From Ustilago trichophora (lineage: Eukaryota > Basidiomycota > Ustilaginomycetes > Ustilaginales > Ustilaginaceae), in the NCBI GenBank assembly GCA_900323505.1, contig OOIN01000010.1:186001-250000 (forward strand): a stretch of DNA of 64,000 nt, written 5' to 3'. A program made the translations under genes and the position numbers. The first letter of the stretch is position 1. Each line of letters opens with the position of its first letter. The notes beneath the pieces were generated by a model. That model saw nothing but the letters and a program-made list of their open reading frames with translations. It had not been told where the DNA came from and made no database searches. Shown here piece by piece: positions 9,314 through 19,732 of the stretch.

Positions 9314-12300
9314 CTATAATCGTTGAGAACCAGGTGAAACAGGTGGCCCATCATCCGACGGTAGATCGAGCAGTACTCTTGGAGTAGAAGCACCTGATCT
9401 TGACGTTCCGGTATTAGGTCTACTTTTTCCACCTCCATCTCCCAGCGCTCCCGTTGGTGAAGATGATGTCGCAGTAGCCGAAGGGGGAAGATTCAAACTC
9501 TCGATATCATCCCCTCCATCTCTGGTAACTTCCCTTCTCAAAGCTCTACTGACCACAGGAGACCTTCTCGGACTCCTGATCGCCCCCACCTCCTCATCGC
9601 CCGCTTCCTCCCTCGTCCTCGTCGGGAAAAGATGTGGATGACTAGTCGGACCCGGATTTCCCATCCCTTCCCCCTTCGGAGCTGTAAAATTCGAGAAAAA
9701 GGCACCAATCTTATTCATCCCATCTCGAATCCCCAATCCACCACGCTTCCTCACATCCTCATCACTCTCCACATCGGAATCTTCATCATCCGATAACCGA
9801 TACACCTTGGCATCCCTCGACATTTCTTTACCCGAATACGTCTGGGAACGACGCGAAAAGGCATCGGCTCCAGCTGGATTGATCGGCTTCCTCGACGCTT
9901 GCGAGTGATGGTCATGCGAGTGATCGGCAATGTCTAGCCACTGTACAGAGGACGAGTTGTTGCTACCACCGTTGCTGTTTTTGAGATGATGTTTCGAATC
10001 GGCGCGAGAATCCGGAGTAGAAGGCTTGAGAATGGGACTGCTGCTGATCGAGGAGGGCTGGTATGGAGCGGCGAGACCGGCACCGGCAGAAGAGGATCGG
10101 GGGAAAAACTTGGGTCTGTTGTCCTTGCCCTTGCCTTTGCTCCTGCTCGAGTTGTCGCCGAGGGTCCGGAAGCTCGAAGTAGGGCTCATCTTGTGAGAAG
10201 AACGGTCTCGGGTGAGAGCGGGAGAGGCAGGTTCCGAGATCATCACTCGGGGTGTGGTGTATGGCTCCGATGCGGTGGATCGCGAGCTGTCTGCTACAGA
10301 CTCGGGCGGACCAGCTTGTTGGCCATCCTGTTCGTCTTCTAGCACTTCTTGCTCGCCATCCGACTCGGTGCTGGTCGACTTTCGTCTGCCCGACAAGCCA
10401 ATTTGTCCACACAAGACCTTCTTACGCAGATTGCCGCGCCTTGCTGCAGAACCCCGTCGGTTGGAGTGAGACGATCTTGCGGAGCTTCCTGCTGCGGCAG
10501 AAGTGGAACGATCGTGTTCAGTATCCTGAGCACTGGTACTGCCCCCTGGCACGGAAGAGTCCTGAGGTCCAATTGGGCGGCCTCCGCGGTTGCCTTCATG
10601 CAGAGCGCTGACCACAGCGGGTGCCATGTTGACGTTCGAATTCTTCTCCTCCTCAACATCTGCCCTCGCAGACCTCAAAGGGATATCATGATCGTCCTCA
10701 GCCCCGCGACGATCCTGTGCCCACGACATGGCACCATACATCAGATTGACCCGCTTGTCCCTCTCCTCTGCCGTCTCCTCCTTGGGCGCTTCTGCCTTGA
10801 CATAGTGCTTCTTGTTCTTGATCGGCCACCATTTATGCACCTTGTTCTCCAACAATCTCGAGATAGCCTCGGAGGCGTTCCACTTTGCATGTTCGTTGTC
10901 ACCCAAGAAACAGGCTAGCTCATCGTGGTTTCGACGAACCCATTCTTGCGCGGGGGCATCAGAAGATTCGAGCGAATCCCGCTCTTCATCCGTCAGAGGA
11001 ATGACTTGAACCTCGGGATCGTCAGAGTAGCTCTTCTGATATTCGAGGACAAGATTGTGCCCTTCCACCCAGCTACGAACTTTGGGCCAGTCGTCTTCGT
11101 CCCTCTCGCTTGTAGCGCGATCTTTCTTCGATGCATCGTGGTAAGAGTGCGCTTGGCCTTCACGATCCTCTCGACAGGCAGAATCTTCGTCGTCGGCCTT
11201 GACACGGCCAAAGATGATATCTCGGTCCATGGGTGCTTCTCCGAGATCTGCCTCTTCTCGCGATGCTCGTGCCTTTGCCTCTTCTTGTTCGGCAGATTGC
11301 CTCTTGCTTCGCTCTTGAGCAAGTTTGGCCTCTCGTTTGGCAAGCACACGTTCGCGGTATCGTCGCATCTCGATGCAATCGTCACCGAGATAATCGGACG
11401 CAGGGTTGAAGTCCTCGTCGCTACCTTCCCAATCCTCGATTCCATCCATGTCCTTGCATGCGCGTCTGCGGGCTGCATCACTGCCGCTTTCATCAGCGTC
11501 GTCGTCGGCGTGCTTCTCGGTGTACTCGTCGCCGAAACCTTCCGCCTTTTCGAGATCGCGTTCGGTGCGTGTATTGAGCAGACCGACAAAGGCGGGTTCT
11601 TGATCTTGACTGCTGCTGGAAGACTCGCCTGCAGCAGTGGCCGAGTTTTCATCGTTGCTGTCCTCCCGACGCAGCTCGTCTTCACGGTATCCACCGATAG
11701 CGCCTCGACCGATCAGAGCGAGCTGCTGGGCGGACATCTTGTCGGCAGTGATGTCGTCGGTGTTGATGATGATATCCTCTCCGGTTCGAACACGGCGGAC
11801 ACGACTCATCCATCCGGGTTCATCATCGCGCATGGACGGGTTGCGACTCCAAGTGCGTGTCAATGTATGAGCACGTTTACGGGCGTTCTTGCCGAATGCA
11901 AAGAAAGGCACGGTGAAACCGTGGACGATGATGGAGCAAAGAACGAAGAAGTAGACGATCGGCTGAATGGTGAGGGCGAGCACGTCGTTGCTGCTTTCGG
12001 GTGGTTCGGGGATCTCTTCAGGCATCAGAGTTCGACCGAGCGTGGCAATGAAGATGGCGCCGACGCCCATGGGACCGAAATGACCGCAGAAGATGGCTTC
12101 TCTGAAAGTCTTGATATCCGGAATAAACTTCCAGAGTGCAAGGATGATGGGGATGCGCTTGGTGAGCAGTACGCAGATGGCGAGCACGATGAGACGCCAT
12201 ACGGACAAGCCAATCTCGGCATCGACAAAGTCGTGCCATGGGATCAAGGCGCCAATGTAGATGAAGGTGGCAATGTTGAAGAGCAGATCGACAATGTTGG

Positions 12301-13216
12301 AAAAGTTGGAGTCTTCGGTCTGCTTTGTAAACCAACCGTCCCAAGCGAAAGCCGTACCACAGGCGAAAGCGGCGAGCAAGTCGTCAGAGCCGAGCAAGAC
12401 GTTGACACCCATACTGGCAATGGCGAGCGAGATGTACTGGGCAACGAAGGACTCTCGATCGATGAGCTTGTTGCGTTCGGAGAAGCGCATGAATTTACGG
12501 GCGAGGTAGCCGATCAGAGCGCCGAGGAGAGTGCCCAAGATGATCTCGTAAGCCCAGGTCTCGTAGAACCACTGGGCGATGGCATGACCGGTATTGTCTC
12601 GATTCTGGGTGAGGTAGAGGGCCAAGTAGAGGAAAGGGAAAGCTGCTCCATCGTTACAGCCCGACTCGCACATGAGCATGTGACGAACGTGAGCAGGGAC
12701 ATGCTTTTCGGCCCAAGGACCACCTACGACAGCCTGTGCCAAGATGGGATCTGTTGGTGAAACGCAAGCAGCAACGACGAGCGAGTTGAGAAAGTCGAGA
12801 CCCGGAATGAGGGCATAGATGAAGCAGGCGGTGATGAGCCAACCCCAAGCCATGACGGGACCGAGTAGCATGGCGATCGACTTCCAATGACGCAGCAGAT
12901 ATTTTTTGGGCAATTCGACGCCGATGGCGAATACCGAGAGCGCGATGGTGACGCGCATGACCTCGAGGGTGATCTCATCGGTTGTGGCACCGCCTGGAGT
13001 CTCGCCAGTCTCTCCACCCCATTTGGCAGGATTGAAGAGTCCAATGGCGATAGGGCCGACGATGATACCGAAAGCAGCGGCGATAGGAGCTTCACCGAGG
13101 TAGAGACGTTCCTTGATGAAGAGGGATAGATATGAGAAAATGCAAATGAAGAGGCCAAGACCGACATAGACGATGTGGACAGGGGTGACCTCGAAAGGGT
13201 GAAAGGCGTACGCCAT
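9314..13216 (-). CDS. NHA1: Plasma-membrane Na+(K+)/H+ antiporter, Nha1/Cnh1 type
   Basis: 1300 residues without an intron. Residues 1-445 are the transporter: 12-13 membrane segments, SPTDPILA (153-160), ESGCNDGAAFPF (184-195) and the paired acidic residues in LLGSDDLLAAF (near 278-279) that are needed for cation binding in fungal Nha1. Residues from about 450 to 1300 form a hydrophilic, Ser- and Asp/Glu-rich cytoplasmic tail with KEMSRDAKVYRLSDDEDSDVESDED near its end. Fungal Nha1 proteins export Na+ and K+ in exchange for H+ and the tail tunes selectivity and osmotic response. The tail here is longer than the roughly 500 residues of yeast. The start ATG (13214-13216) is the only one before the first membrane segment. 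Confidence 0.95.
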   Translation of the reverse strand: MAYAFHPFEVTPVHIVYVGLGLFICIFSYLSLFIKERLYLGEAPIAAAFGIIVGPIAIGLFNPAKWGGETGETPGGATTDEITLEVMRVTIALSVFAIGVELPKKYLLRHWKSIAMLLGPVMAWGWLITACFIYALIPGLDFLNSLVVAACVSPTDPILAQAVVGGPWAEKHVPAHVRHMLMCESGCNDGAAFPFLYLALYLTQNRDNTGHAIAQWFYETWAYEIILGTLLGALIGYLARKFMRFSERNKLIDRESFVAQYISLAIASMGVNVLLGSDDLLAAFACGTAFAWDGWFTKQTEDSNFSNIVDLLFNIATFIYIGALIPWHDFVDAEIGLSVWRLIVLAICVLLTKRIPIILALWKFIPDIKTFREAIFCGHFGPMGVGAIFIATLGRTLMPEEIPEPPESSNDVLALTIQPIVYFFVLCSIIVHGFTVPFFAFGKNARKRAHTLTRTWSRNPSMRDDEPGWMSRVRRVRTGEDIIINTDDITADKMSAQQLALIGRGAIGGYREDELRREDSNDENSATAAGESSSSSQDQEPAFVGLLNTRTERDLEKAEGFGDEYTEKHADDDADESGSDAARRRACKDMDGIEDWEGSDEDFNPASDYLGDDCIEMRRYRERVLAKREAKLAQERSKRQSAEQEEAKARASREEADLGEAPMDRDIIFGRVKADDEDSACREDREGQAHSYHDASKKDRATSERDEDDWPKVRSWVEGHNLVLEYQKSYSDDPEVQVIPLTDEERDSLESSDAPAQEWVRRNHDELACFLGDNEHAKWNASEAISRLLENKVHKWWPIKNKKHYVKAEAPKEETAEERDKRVNLMYGAMSWAQDRRGAEDDHDIPLRSARADVEEEKNSNVNMAPAVVSALHEGNRGGRPIGPQDSSVPGGSTSAQDTEHDRSTSAAAGSSARSSHSNRRGSAARRGNLRKKVLCGQIGLSGRRKSTSTESDGEQEVLEDEQDGQQAGPPESVADSSRSTASEPYTTPRVMISEPASPALTRDRSSHKMSPTSSFRTLGDNSSRSKGKGKDNRPKFFPRSSSAGAGLAAPYQPSSISSSPILKPSTPDSRADSKHHLKNSNGGSNNSSSVQWLDIADHSHDHHSQASRKPINPAGADAFSRRSQTYSGKEMSRDAKVYRLSDDEDSDVESDEDVRKRGGLGIRDGMNKIGAFFSNFTAPKGEGMGNPGPTSHPHLFPTRTREEAGDEEVGAIRSPRRSPVVSRALRREVTRDGGDDIESLNLPPSATATSSSPTGALGDGGGKSRPNTGTSRSGASTPRVLLDLPSDDGPPVSPGSQRL

Positions 13217-14626
13217 GGTGGGCAGTGATGCAGCGCGACTCCCTTATCAACGCTGTGTGCCTACGTTGAAGCTATAAATGTAGGATGATGCGCCAGATGA
13301 GCGTCGAGCAGATGCGAGGTTTAGGTTGTATTGGGACGTTGCAAAGAGGAGGGTGCCGACATTCGGATGATGTGAGCCATTCAGCACAAATTGGTGGGGT
13401 TGAGAGCTGATAAGATGGCAGTGGCAGTGGTAGTGGTGGTGGTGGTAGTGGTGGTGGTGCAAGTGAATGACGCTGTCGCAGTTGAGGTGTATGCGACCAA
13501 TTCAAACCGGGCGGATGATCCTGAAGATGGTGACTGAGCTGTCGGGATTGCCGAGATCAAGACGGGGGATGGATGGCGGATGCTCCGTTGATGAAAGGCG
13601 ATAATTGTAGGGTATCACGAAGAGGAGATTGACGCAGAGATGGTGGTGGGATTGCTCGACGATGATGATGATGATGATGATGATGATAACGACTTTTGCC
13701 AAGAAGAGGGAAAGCCGTCTGTGCCTTGCAGCTGATTGTACTCCGTTGGCTGGAGCCAAAATCCGAAATTTGAGCCAAATGTCGAATTCACTGTGCGCTT
13801 TGCCACGGCGGCCATATCTTTTTTGCAAGCTGTCGGTCAATTCTCACGCTGTGCATGTGCTTCCTCCATTCATCCCTTCGATGGCAATCTTATAAAATCA
13901 TCCGATCTTGGTGCTATCAGACTAGACATAGTATCGCAATTCAGCAGTGGAGCCAGAAACAAGATTTGATCAACATGTGCGTGTGTGTGGGGGGGGGGGA
14001 GGGGAAGACAAGTGATCACATGGCATGACAACCGTTGGCGGCGGCGGTATGATTTGGCAGCCTGAGGGAACAAATCGAAGATGCCAGCGGCGATAAGCTG
14101 TGACTATATTGTACAGTGCAGCAGTTACTGTTGATTGTAGTAACTGTGCGTCGATGCATCAAAGTCTTGGCAAACGTCCCGAATTTCTCGTTTCGCTTGT
14201 CCTGTGTTGAAAAGGTGCACTGTGTCATCACCATGCGCCGTAGTCTGCCCTCACCATCATCAGAGTCGAAACGCAGTGCGGTCGTTCTTGTTCGTCACTC
14301 GGTCTCCTGAGCTTGGACATCTTTGACGTTCCCTGTTTGTCACCCCTTTTCGGCCATCGTAACACAGTCCAGAAGCGAAAATGAAAGCTTTGCGATAACA
14401 TAAGCGAAGCCAATTCAAAGTGTTAGACTGTAATCGAGATCACACCTGATTGTTGGAAAAAGGAGTGACGCGCAAAGTGGATTCAAGTCGCGCTCTTTTG
14501 TTTTTGGCGCACAAAGACGACACAAATCAAGGGTCCACTCTACCCACTCACTCGAACTCCAACATCTTCCTTTCCTCTTTTATCTCGTCCTCATCGCTCT
14601 TCCGTCTAGAAGCGCAACCAGTATAC
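13217..14626. other. Intergenic, divergent NHA1 / RTT109 region, 1.41 kb
   Basis: It holds a GTG/GGT-rich run (about 13420-13460), a (GAT)n run (13661-13687), a short G tract near 13989-13999 and a degenerate TTGTACAGTGCAG site near 14110. No gene was recognised on either strand. Confidence 0.6.
13661..13687. repeat. (GAT)n trinucleotide microsatellite
   Basis: About nine copies of GAT/ATG upstream of NHA1, non-coding. Confidence 0.9.
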
Positions 14627-16624
14627 ATGATGAAGGACGATAAACATCATTCCTCACTACTCAACACCATCCGCACCGCCCTCTCTTCCTCCCCACCAGC
14701 CATCGCAGAAAGCGGCACACTCCGTCTACACACCCTCTTCTCCATCCCTCGCCAGGTCAAATCCCTTTATCCTCTCGCACACATTCACCCCACCGATCTC
14801 GAATACAACAAGAAATCAGCTTCTATCATCGCCTATGAGGAGCAGATCTTTGTCACCGCCAGCTGGACACCCTCCGCCAACCACTCCTCTGATGAGCCAC
14901 GTGCGACCAAGGATGTAGACAGAGACACCACCGCACCCCTCTTGGTGCTAGCCATGGAACTCTACCTCTACACCATCCCCGACATGGGTTCTGCCGTTTT
15001 GTACATTTCCAAACTCGACTCTTCCGGATGGGGTCCTCAAGGTATCCCACCAGCATTGCGCGATTCTCTGGGAGCCCAAGTCCTCGGAGCAGGTCAAAAA
15101 TTCGGCAACACCCTCACCGCAACTCTCACCTCCGCCGTCACTCAGCACTTTTCCACCTTTCGTCATTGGGGTTCACATCCTGATCGAGTCACAATCTCCC
15201 ATCTCTCCGTGCACATCTTGGCTCGAAGTCAACAAGCCTACTTATTCCCCTCGAGCCCGGAAAACAAGAATAAAAAAATCCTCTCCGATGGAGGCCTAAT
15301 CAAGTGGTGGAGAAGTGTCATGTCTCACGTCATCTCGTGTACGCGCAAACATGATTCGATCGATGCCAGACCGTACTATCTCATCCCCGGATATAGCAGA
15401 TTGGAATCTCATCCTCTCGTACCTCTTATCAGGGACGATACAAAAGACACGATTCTAAAGGAGGCTCAGTGGACCTATGGCCATCCGTACAGCCCAATGG
15501 GGGCAGGTTGTTCCGAAGCTGATCTGCCACCGTTACCGTTGCACTGGAGAAATTCGAGCTTCATAAGGGGCAACCAAGGAAACACGGGAATCGTGGGGGA
15601 GGGAGAGTATGATCCGAGAAAAGTCAGATCTGTACCCACGCTAATGCCGCATTTTTCCGACGATCCAAAGACGAGATTCCTGGATGAGATGGCTAGAGAT
15701 GCGCATGAACACAGTGGCTGGAAGAAGAAGGGTGCCCAGGAGAAGGAAGCAGCTGTTACCGAGGAGGAGGAGAAAAAGAATGGGATCGATGTTGACGAGT
15801 TGAAGAAGGGTGAGGACAGAGACAAGGACAATGACAAGAAGCGCACCGTAGAAGAATCCAACAACCTTAAAGAGGACGAAAAGGAATCCAAACGAGCCAA
15901 AACCCACACCTCTCATCCTACCACTTCCACCACCACCACCACCACCTCCTCCTCCTCCTCCTCCTCCTCCAGCAGCATCCCTCTGGTAACCCTCCGCGCC
16001 CTCACTCGCGAGCGTTGTGCAATGGACGATCTGCCCATTGACGAATTCTGGGAGCGTATGGCTTTTCGACAAGAATGTTGTTCCGGCAATGCCATCGGAG
16101 TTCTTGTAATCCTCTTCACTCGTCATACTTCATCTTCCCTTTCCTCCTCCTCCTCCTCCTCCTCCTCCTCCTCCTCCTTTTCTACATCATCTTTATCTTC
16201 TTCTTCTTTGGTCGAGAGACAACCGCTTTCTTTACCATATAAAGTTTTAGCCGATCTAGTATTTAAATCTCTCATGAAGGATTCTTGTGAGTGGAACAAG
16301 ATTTCGGTTGCCAAAACGCTTACTGAAGCTTGGATGCAAAATATCGATCGCGAAGTTAAACGGAAAGGTGGAGTTTCACAGATTTTACCACCAAACAAAC
16401 TAAAAGATGCACAGGGTTTGATAGGTAAGGATCTTATTTGGACAGATGATTTACTGGAAGGTCCAACAAAGGAACAGTTGGAAATTGCGACGAGAGATGA
16501 TGAGGCTAAAAGAAAAAAGGAGATGCAAAATGCGTCGGTGGTTGGGGGAGATAATTCTTCTGCTGCGAATAGAGGGATGACGACAATGCTTAGTGTTAAG
16601 AGAAAGAAGAAGTCAACAACTTAG
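14627..16624 (+). CDS. RTT109: Histone H3-K56 acetyltransferase Rtt109
   Basis: 665 residues. The fold-defining blocks of Rtt109 are present in order: SLYPLAHIHPTDLEYNKKS, the YIPDMGSAVLYISKLDSSG strand region, SRLESHPLVPLIRDD, QAYLFPSSPENKNKKIL, LIKWWRSVM (W227-W228) and FSDDPKTRFLDEMA with D345-D346 and the autoacetylated-type Lys K348. Rtt109 with Asf1 or Vps75 acetylates H3 Lys56 on new histones during S phase. The enzyme is usually about 430 residues; here a Lys/Glu-rich region (about 375-430) and two Ser/Thr runs (about 434-450 and 502-526) coded by ACC/TCC repeats are inserted in the C-terminal half. The start is the first ATG in frame; the upstream open stretch begins only with TTG. 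Confidence 0.93.
   Translation: MMKDDKHHSSLLNTIRTALSSSPPAIAESGTLRLHTLFSIPRQVKSLYPLAHIHPTDLEYNKKSASIIAYEEQIFVTASWTPSANHSSDEPRATKDVDRDTTAPLLVLAMELYLYTIPDMGSAVLYISKLDSSGWGPQGIPPALRDSLGAQVLGAGQKFGNTLTATLTSAVTQHFSTFRHWGSHPDRVTISHLSVHILARSQQAYLFPSSPENKNKKILSDGGLIKWWRSVMSHVISCTRKHDSIDARPYYLIPGYSRLESHPLVPLIRDDTKDTILKEAQWTYGHPYSPMGAGCSEADLPPLPLHWRNSSFIRGNQGNTGIVGEGEYDPRKVRSVPTLMPHFSDDPKTRFLDEMARDAHEHSGWKKKGAQEKEAAVTEEEEKKNGIDVDELKKGEDRDKDNDKKRTVEESNNLKEDEKESKRAKTHTSHPTTSTTTTTTSSSSSSSSSSIPLVTLRALTRERCAMDDLPIDEFWERMAFRQECCSGNAIGVLVILFTRHTSSSLSSSSSSSSSSSSFSTSSLSSSSLVERQPLSLPYKVLADLVFKSLMKDSCEWNKISVAKTLTEAWMQNIDREVKRKGGVSQILPPNKLKDAQGLIGKDLIWTDDLLEGPTKEQLEIATRDDEAKRKKEMQNASVVGGDNSSAANRGMTTMLSVKRKKKSTT
15929..16206. 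repeat. ACC/TCC trinucleotide runs inside RTT109
   Basis: Two in-frame triplet runs (15929-15975 and about 16133-16206) code for Thr/Ser tracts on either side of a conserved segment. Confidence 0.85.
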
Positions 16625-16774
16625 TATTGAGGGTTGATGATTGAAAAGGTATAGAAAATAGAATGGAGGGTATAATGTGCTATTGTTTGATGGTATGATT
16701 GTGGTATGGTTTGGGTGGGGTTGTGATTAGTGTGTGCGGTAGGGTGAGAAGGTGAAGGTGAAGGGGAGGGATTA

Positions 16775-18349
16775 TTAGAGGGATGCTGGAGGAGGGGGAG
16801 AAATGGGAGGTAGTTGGGATCGATATGACTGTGAGGCGTACAAATAAGCTGGAAAGAGAGGGGATGCTATTCTCCCACCCTCCGTTTCACCTGCTGCTTC
16901 TTCGGACCTTTCAATTTGACCAGTTGAGAGATTGTTCATCGTGACCTTTCGTAATTGCACACTTTCTTCTCCTTCCTTCACCGGCGACTTTACCGTTTCC
17001 ACCACGACCCAATCTTCCTCTCTCTTCTTCTTGTTGCTCAAGTTCCTCCTCCTCCCATTCAATCCGCCCTCACCAATCGTCAACCCTAACGCACCCGCTT
17101 CGGCAACCGGTACATTTTTCAGCGCCAACCATTTCTTGCCTGACCAAACCTTTCCGTATCTCTCATCCGTCAAATCTGACATATCAACGTAACTCTGCAT
17201 TAAATTGTTGCCAATTCCCATCTGCTTCGCTCTCTCCCCCACAATGACTTGCCAAGTCGGCGGAGGAGAGCTCCATCCCCCAACCTCACCTTCTCGGCGC
17301 ATATGACTCCGATCACTGGCAAACCAGCGTAGATACTCATTTGCAGGGATGACCCTAAAATTGGGATTAAAATGGTTCGGTATAGTCCTCCTCCCGTCTT
17401 CTTCCTCTTCTTCTTCCTCTTCCTCCTCCTCCTCAATTGCACTTGGCGATCTAAATGTACCCCTGTTATACTCTCCCATTTCCACGGCCATCCTCTTCGT
17501 ATCCCGCCCGTTGGACGAGGAAAGTCGTGAATCGGCATCGTAAATCCACGTCTTACTCGAGTCCAATTCTCCTATCTTGAAATCATCCGGGATGGCAATA
17601 CTGCTGCCTTTTGGATCCAATGATAGTTGGTTCAGCGGTACAAGATGACACGTTGCAGCAGCGACCACGTGATAGTCCCAAATGACTGGCCATCCCACGT
17701 TGGGAAGTTTCGAGGCATTTTGCTGATAGAGCAGTACAGTTTTGGTCGGGTTGCTGATGAATATGCAGTGAAGATCCCAGAGCGCGACAAATATGTTTGT
17801 GCTTGTGCTTGTGAGAGGAGACGGAGGAGGAGGAGGAGGGGTTTGTTTCCTTTTTTGCTTCTCGGCAATGTTGAGTGCGGACTTGTTGATCGAGGCGAGG
17901 GAGAGGGAAAGGTGATGGAGGAGGAGGTAGATGTTTTCTTCACAGTAGCAAGCGGTGTATGGTAAGGGATCGGGAAAAGGAGGTGGGATGACGGCGGAGA
18001 GAGCTGCTTCCAGGTCGGTCTGGCTTATCATTGGTTTCAGATCGGAGGTTGGAAGAGTACGAGTGTTGATGGCGGGAGTGGAAGATTGGGTAGAGTGCAA
18101 GAGTGGGATAGACGGTACAGGAGGCTCGGTAGTAATAGTTATGGAACTGTTACAAGAACGTTGACTATCTCCGCTTGAACTTTGCCTGGACAGACGTTCC
18201 CGAATCGATTGGGTGAAAGACTTTGTCCGCTTCACCTGTGAACGGACCCTTTTTGTACTATCGCTGATTGCTTCAGTGCGAGTGTAGGTGTGGTGGTGAG
18301 TGTCGACAGTGGGCGGTTCCTCACCGTCGTCGAAGGTGCTGGATTGCAT
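16775..18349 (-). CDS. NTAQ1: Protein N-terminal glutamine amidohydrolase (WDYHV family), extended
   Basis: 524 residues. NTAQ1 converts N-terminal Gln to Glu, feeding the Arg/N-degron pathway. The signature YTACYCEENIYLL contains the catalytic Cys (C136 by alignment to human C28), VIWDYHVV holds the catalytic His (H227), and WIYDADSRL supplies the Asp. FRVIPANEYLRWFASDRSHM and the SPPPTWQVIV block also match. The normal enzyme is about 200 residues; here there is a ~120-residue Ser/Thr-rich N-terminal extension, a poly-Pro loop after the Cys block, a poly-Glu run (306-317) and a long C-terminus. The start is ATG 18347-18349; the first upstream in-frame codon is GTG. It is convergent with RTT109 (150 bp between stops). 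Confidence 0.92.
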   Translation of the reverse strand: MQSSTFDDGEEPPTVDTHHHTYTRTEAISDSTKRVRSQVKRTKSFTQSIRERLSRQSSSGDSQRSCNSSITITTEPPVPSIPLLHSTQSSTPAINTRTLPTSDLKPMISQTDLEAALSAVIPPPFPDPLPYTACYCEENIYLLLHHLSLSLASINKSALNIAEKQKRKQTPPPPPPSPLTSTSTNIFVALWDLHCIFISNPTKTVLLYQQNASKLPNVGWPVIWDYHVVAAATCHLVPLNQLSLDPKGSSIAIPDDFKIGELDSSKTWIYDADSRLSSSNGRDTKRMAVEMGEYNRGTFRSPSAIEEEEEEEEEEEEDGRRTIPNHFNPNFRVIPANEYLRWFASDRSHMRREGEVGGWSSPPPTWQVIVGERAKQMGIGNNLMQSYVDMSDLTDERYGKVWSGKKWLALKNVPVAEAGALGLTIGEGGLNGRRRNLSNKKKREEDWVVVETVKSPVKEGEESVQLRKVTMNNLSTGQIERSEEAAGETEGGRIASPLFPAYLYASQSYRSQLPPISPPPPASL

Positions 18350-18975
18350 GGCGCCGACAAACACACCGGCTTGCCGAAAAGAAGCAAGGATAAAAAGTCA
18401 CCTCGAGCGATCCAAGGCCAATCACAAGAAGATTTCGATGGTGGTGACGATGGTAATGGAATGCTGAATATCATCGTTGCCGACTGACCAAAAGAAGCAG
18501 GTTTGCAAGTAGCTGACTTGACTTTGTGCTTTCAGCCAGCTGAAACAAATGCAAATGAGCTGCAGGCACGCTCCTGTGGGGGCGCATTTAAGCGTGCATA
18601 ATAAACAGCCTTTTTTTTTTTCTCAAAAGTCACACACGTCGCTGGCTACACCTCAAGCAACATCCAGCATCAGGCATGCCTTTCATCGATCTCACACACA
18701 TGGGGCACAACGAGTAGCAAGTATTCTTGATTCAGCCTCAACATTACTTCCCAACGGGGTGGTTTTACGTGCTTGGTAGAAGCGTCTGTTGCGATGATGA
18801 TCTGAATTAGACCTAGTATTCAAATGATGCGTCGACGTCGGCGACAAAGCGTCGGCAATGAGGCCAAGTAAGGATCAAAAGACCATACAGAGAAACAACA
18901 CGGACTGAGGCGAAGCTGAGAACAAAGACAACCCTATCACTCTCTGAACAATTCAATAATTTCTTGACCCCGTCT
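18350..18975. other. Intergenic, 626 bp (NTAQ1 promoter)
   Basis: Separates two genes on the minus strand. A short T tract lies near 18609-18620. No gene seen. Confidence 0.55.
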
Positions 18976-19732
18976 TCAGTTGGCCTTACCGCGTTTAGCC
19001 TTAGCCCTCTCGGTTCTGAACTTGGTCACCAGCTTGCCCACCTCATTTTTGAGCTCCTTTTGCAATTCCGGTCGATATCCAAAGTGGAAGATGACCTCCA
19101 AAAATACAAAGAATGGAGCCAGCACCACAGCACCCAGCAGATTATCAATCAACGCCGGGGCCCTGCCTTCGTGGACTCCATGGCCGTAAAACTGGCTGAT
19201 CCAGCCCAAGGCTTTGATACCGATGGCGATTTTAGTTGCGTCCGGGTGAGTACGAGCGAGGAGAGTAGCGCCATACCACAGGCCGTACCAGATGGGGGCC
19301 AGCATGAGGGCGGCAGTGGCGTCTAGGACGGAGTAGTAAAGCCAGTAGCTACCCATGAACAAGGCGGAGAGGTTGAGCTGGGCATACTGGAAGATCTGAG
19401 CGGGAAGGATGGAGGCGAGAAGGGAGCCGGTTTGAGAAAGATAGGCGGCGAGGAGGGGGAAGTGGTCCTGGATGTAGGGAAAGATGGAGCCTTGTTTGGC
19501 GAGGAGTGTGGATGTGGCGCTGTGATGAGGACAACGACGAGAGAATGTGCAAGTAGGACAATCAAGGTCAGCATTTGGATGCACATGTATGCGATTGGCT
19601 TCGGAAAAACACGTACAAGATGATCGAAGGGACACCAATGATATGGATGCCGACGTTGACAGGGTCAGTGTGATAGGCGCCGTAGAAGGCGAGCTGCTTC
19701 TTGAGGTTGAAAGGGTTGGCGGTGGCCGACAT
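18976..19732 (-). CDS. MPO1: Mpo1-like 2-hydroxy fatty acid dioxygenase (DUF962), 2 exons
   Basis: Exon 1 is 19617-19732 and exon 2 is 18976-19519, with a 97-bp intron (donor GTACGT, acceptor CACAG); the joined frame codes for 219 residues. The two Mpo1 signatures are split by the intron: FYGAYHTDPVNVGIHIIGVP (residues 16-35) and GWISQFYGHGVHEGRAPALI. Their His residues bind Fe2+ in yeast Mpo1, an ER membrane enzyme that removes one carbon from 2-hydroxy palmitic acid in phytosphingosine breakdown. Several hydrophobic segments fit an ER membrane protein. It ends in a basic tail (RAKAKRGKAN) that could act as ER retention. It is head-to-head with the Derlin gene, 452 bp away. Confidence 0.93.

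Noticed and set aside
10925..12760. 611-codon open frame on the plus strand opposite NHA1
   Set aside because: It lies antisense to strongly conserved transporter codons; biased codon use removes stops on the other strand. The product has no recognisable motif.
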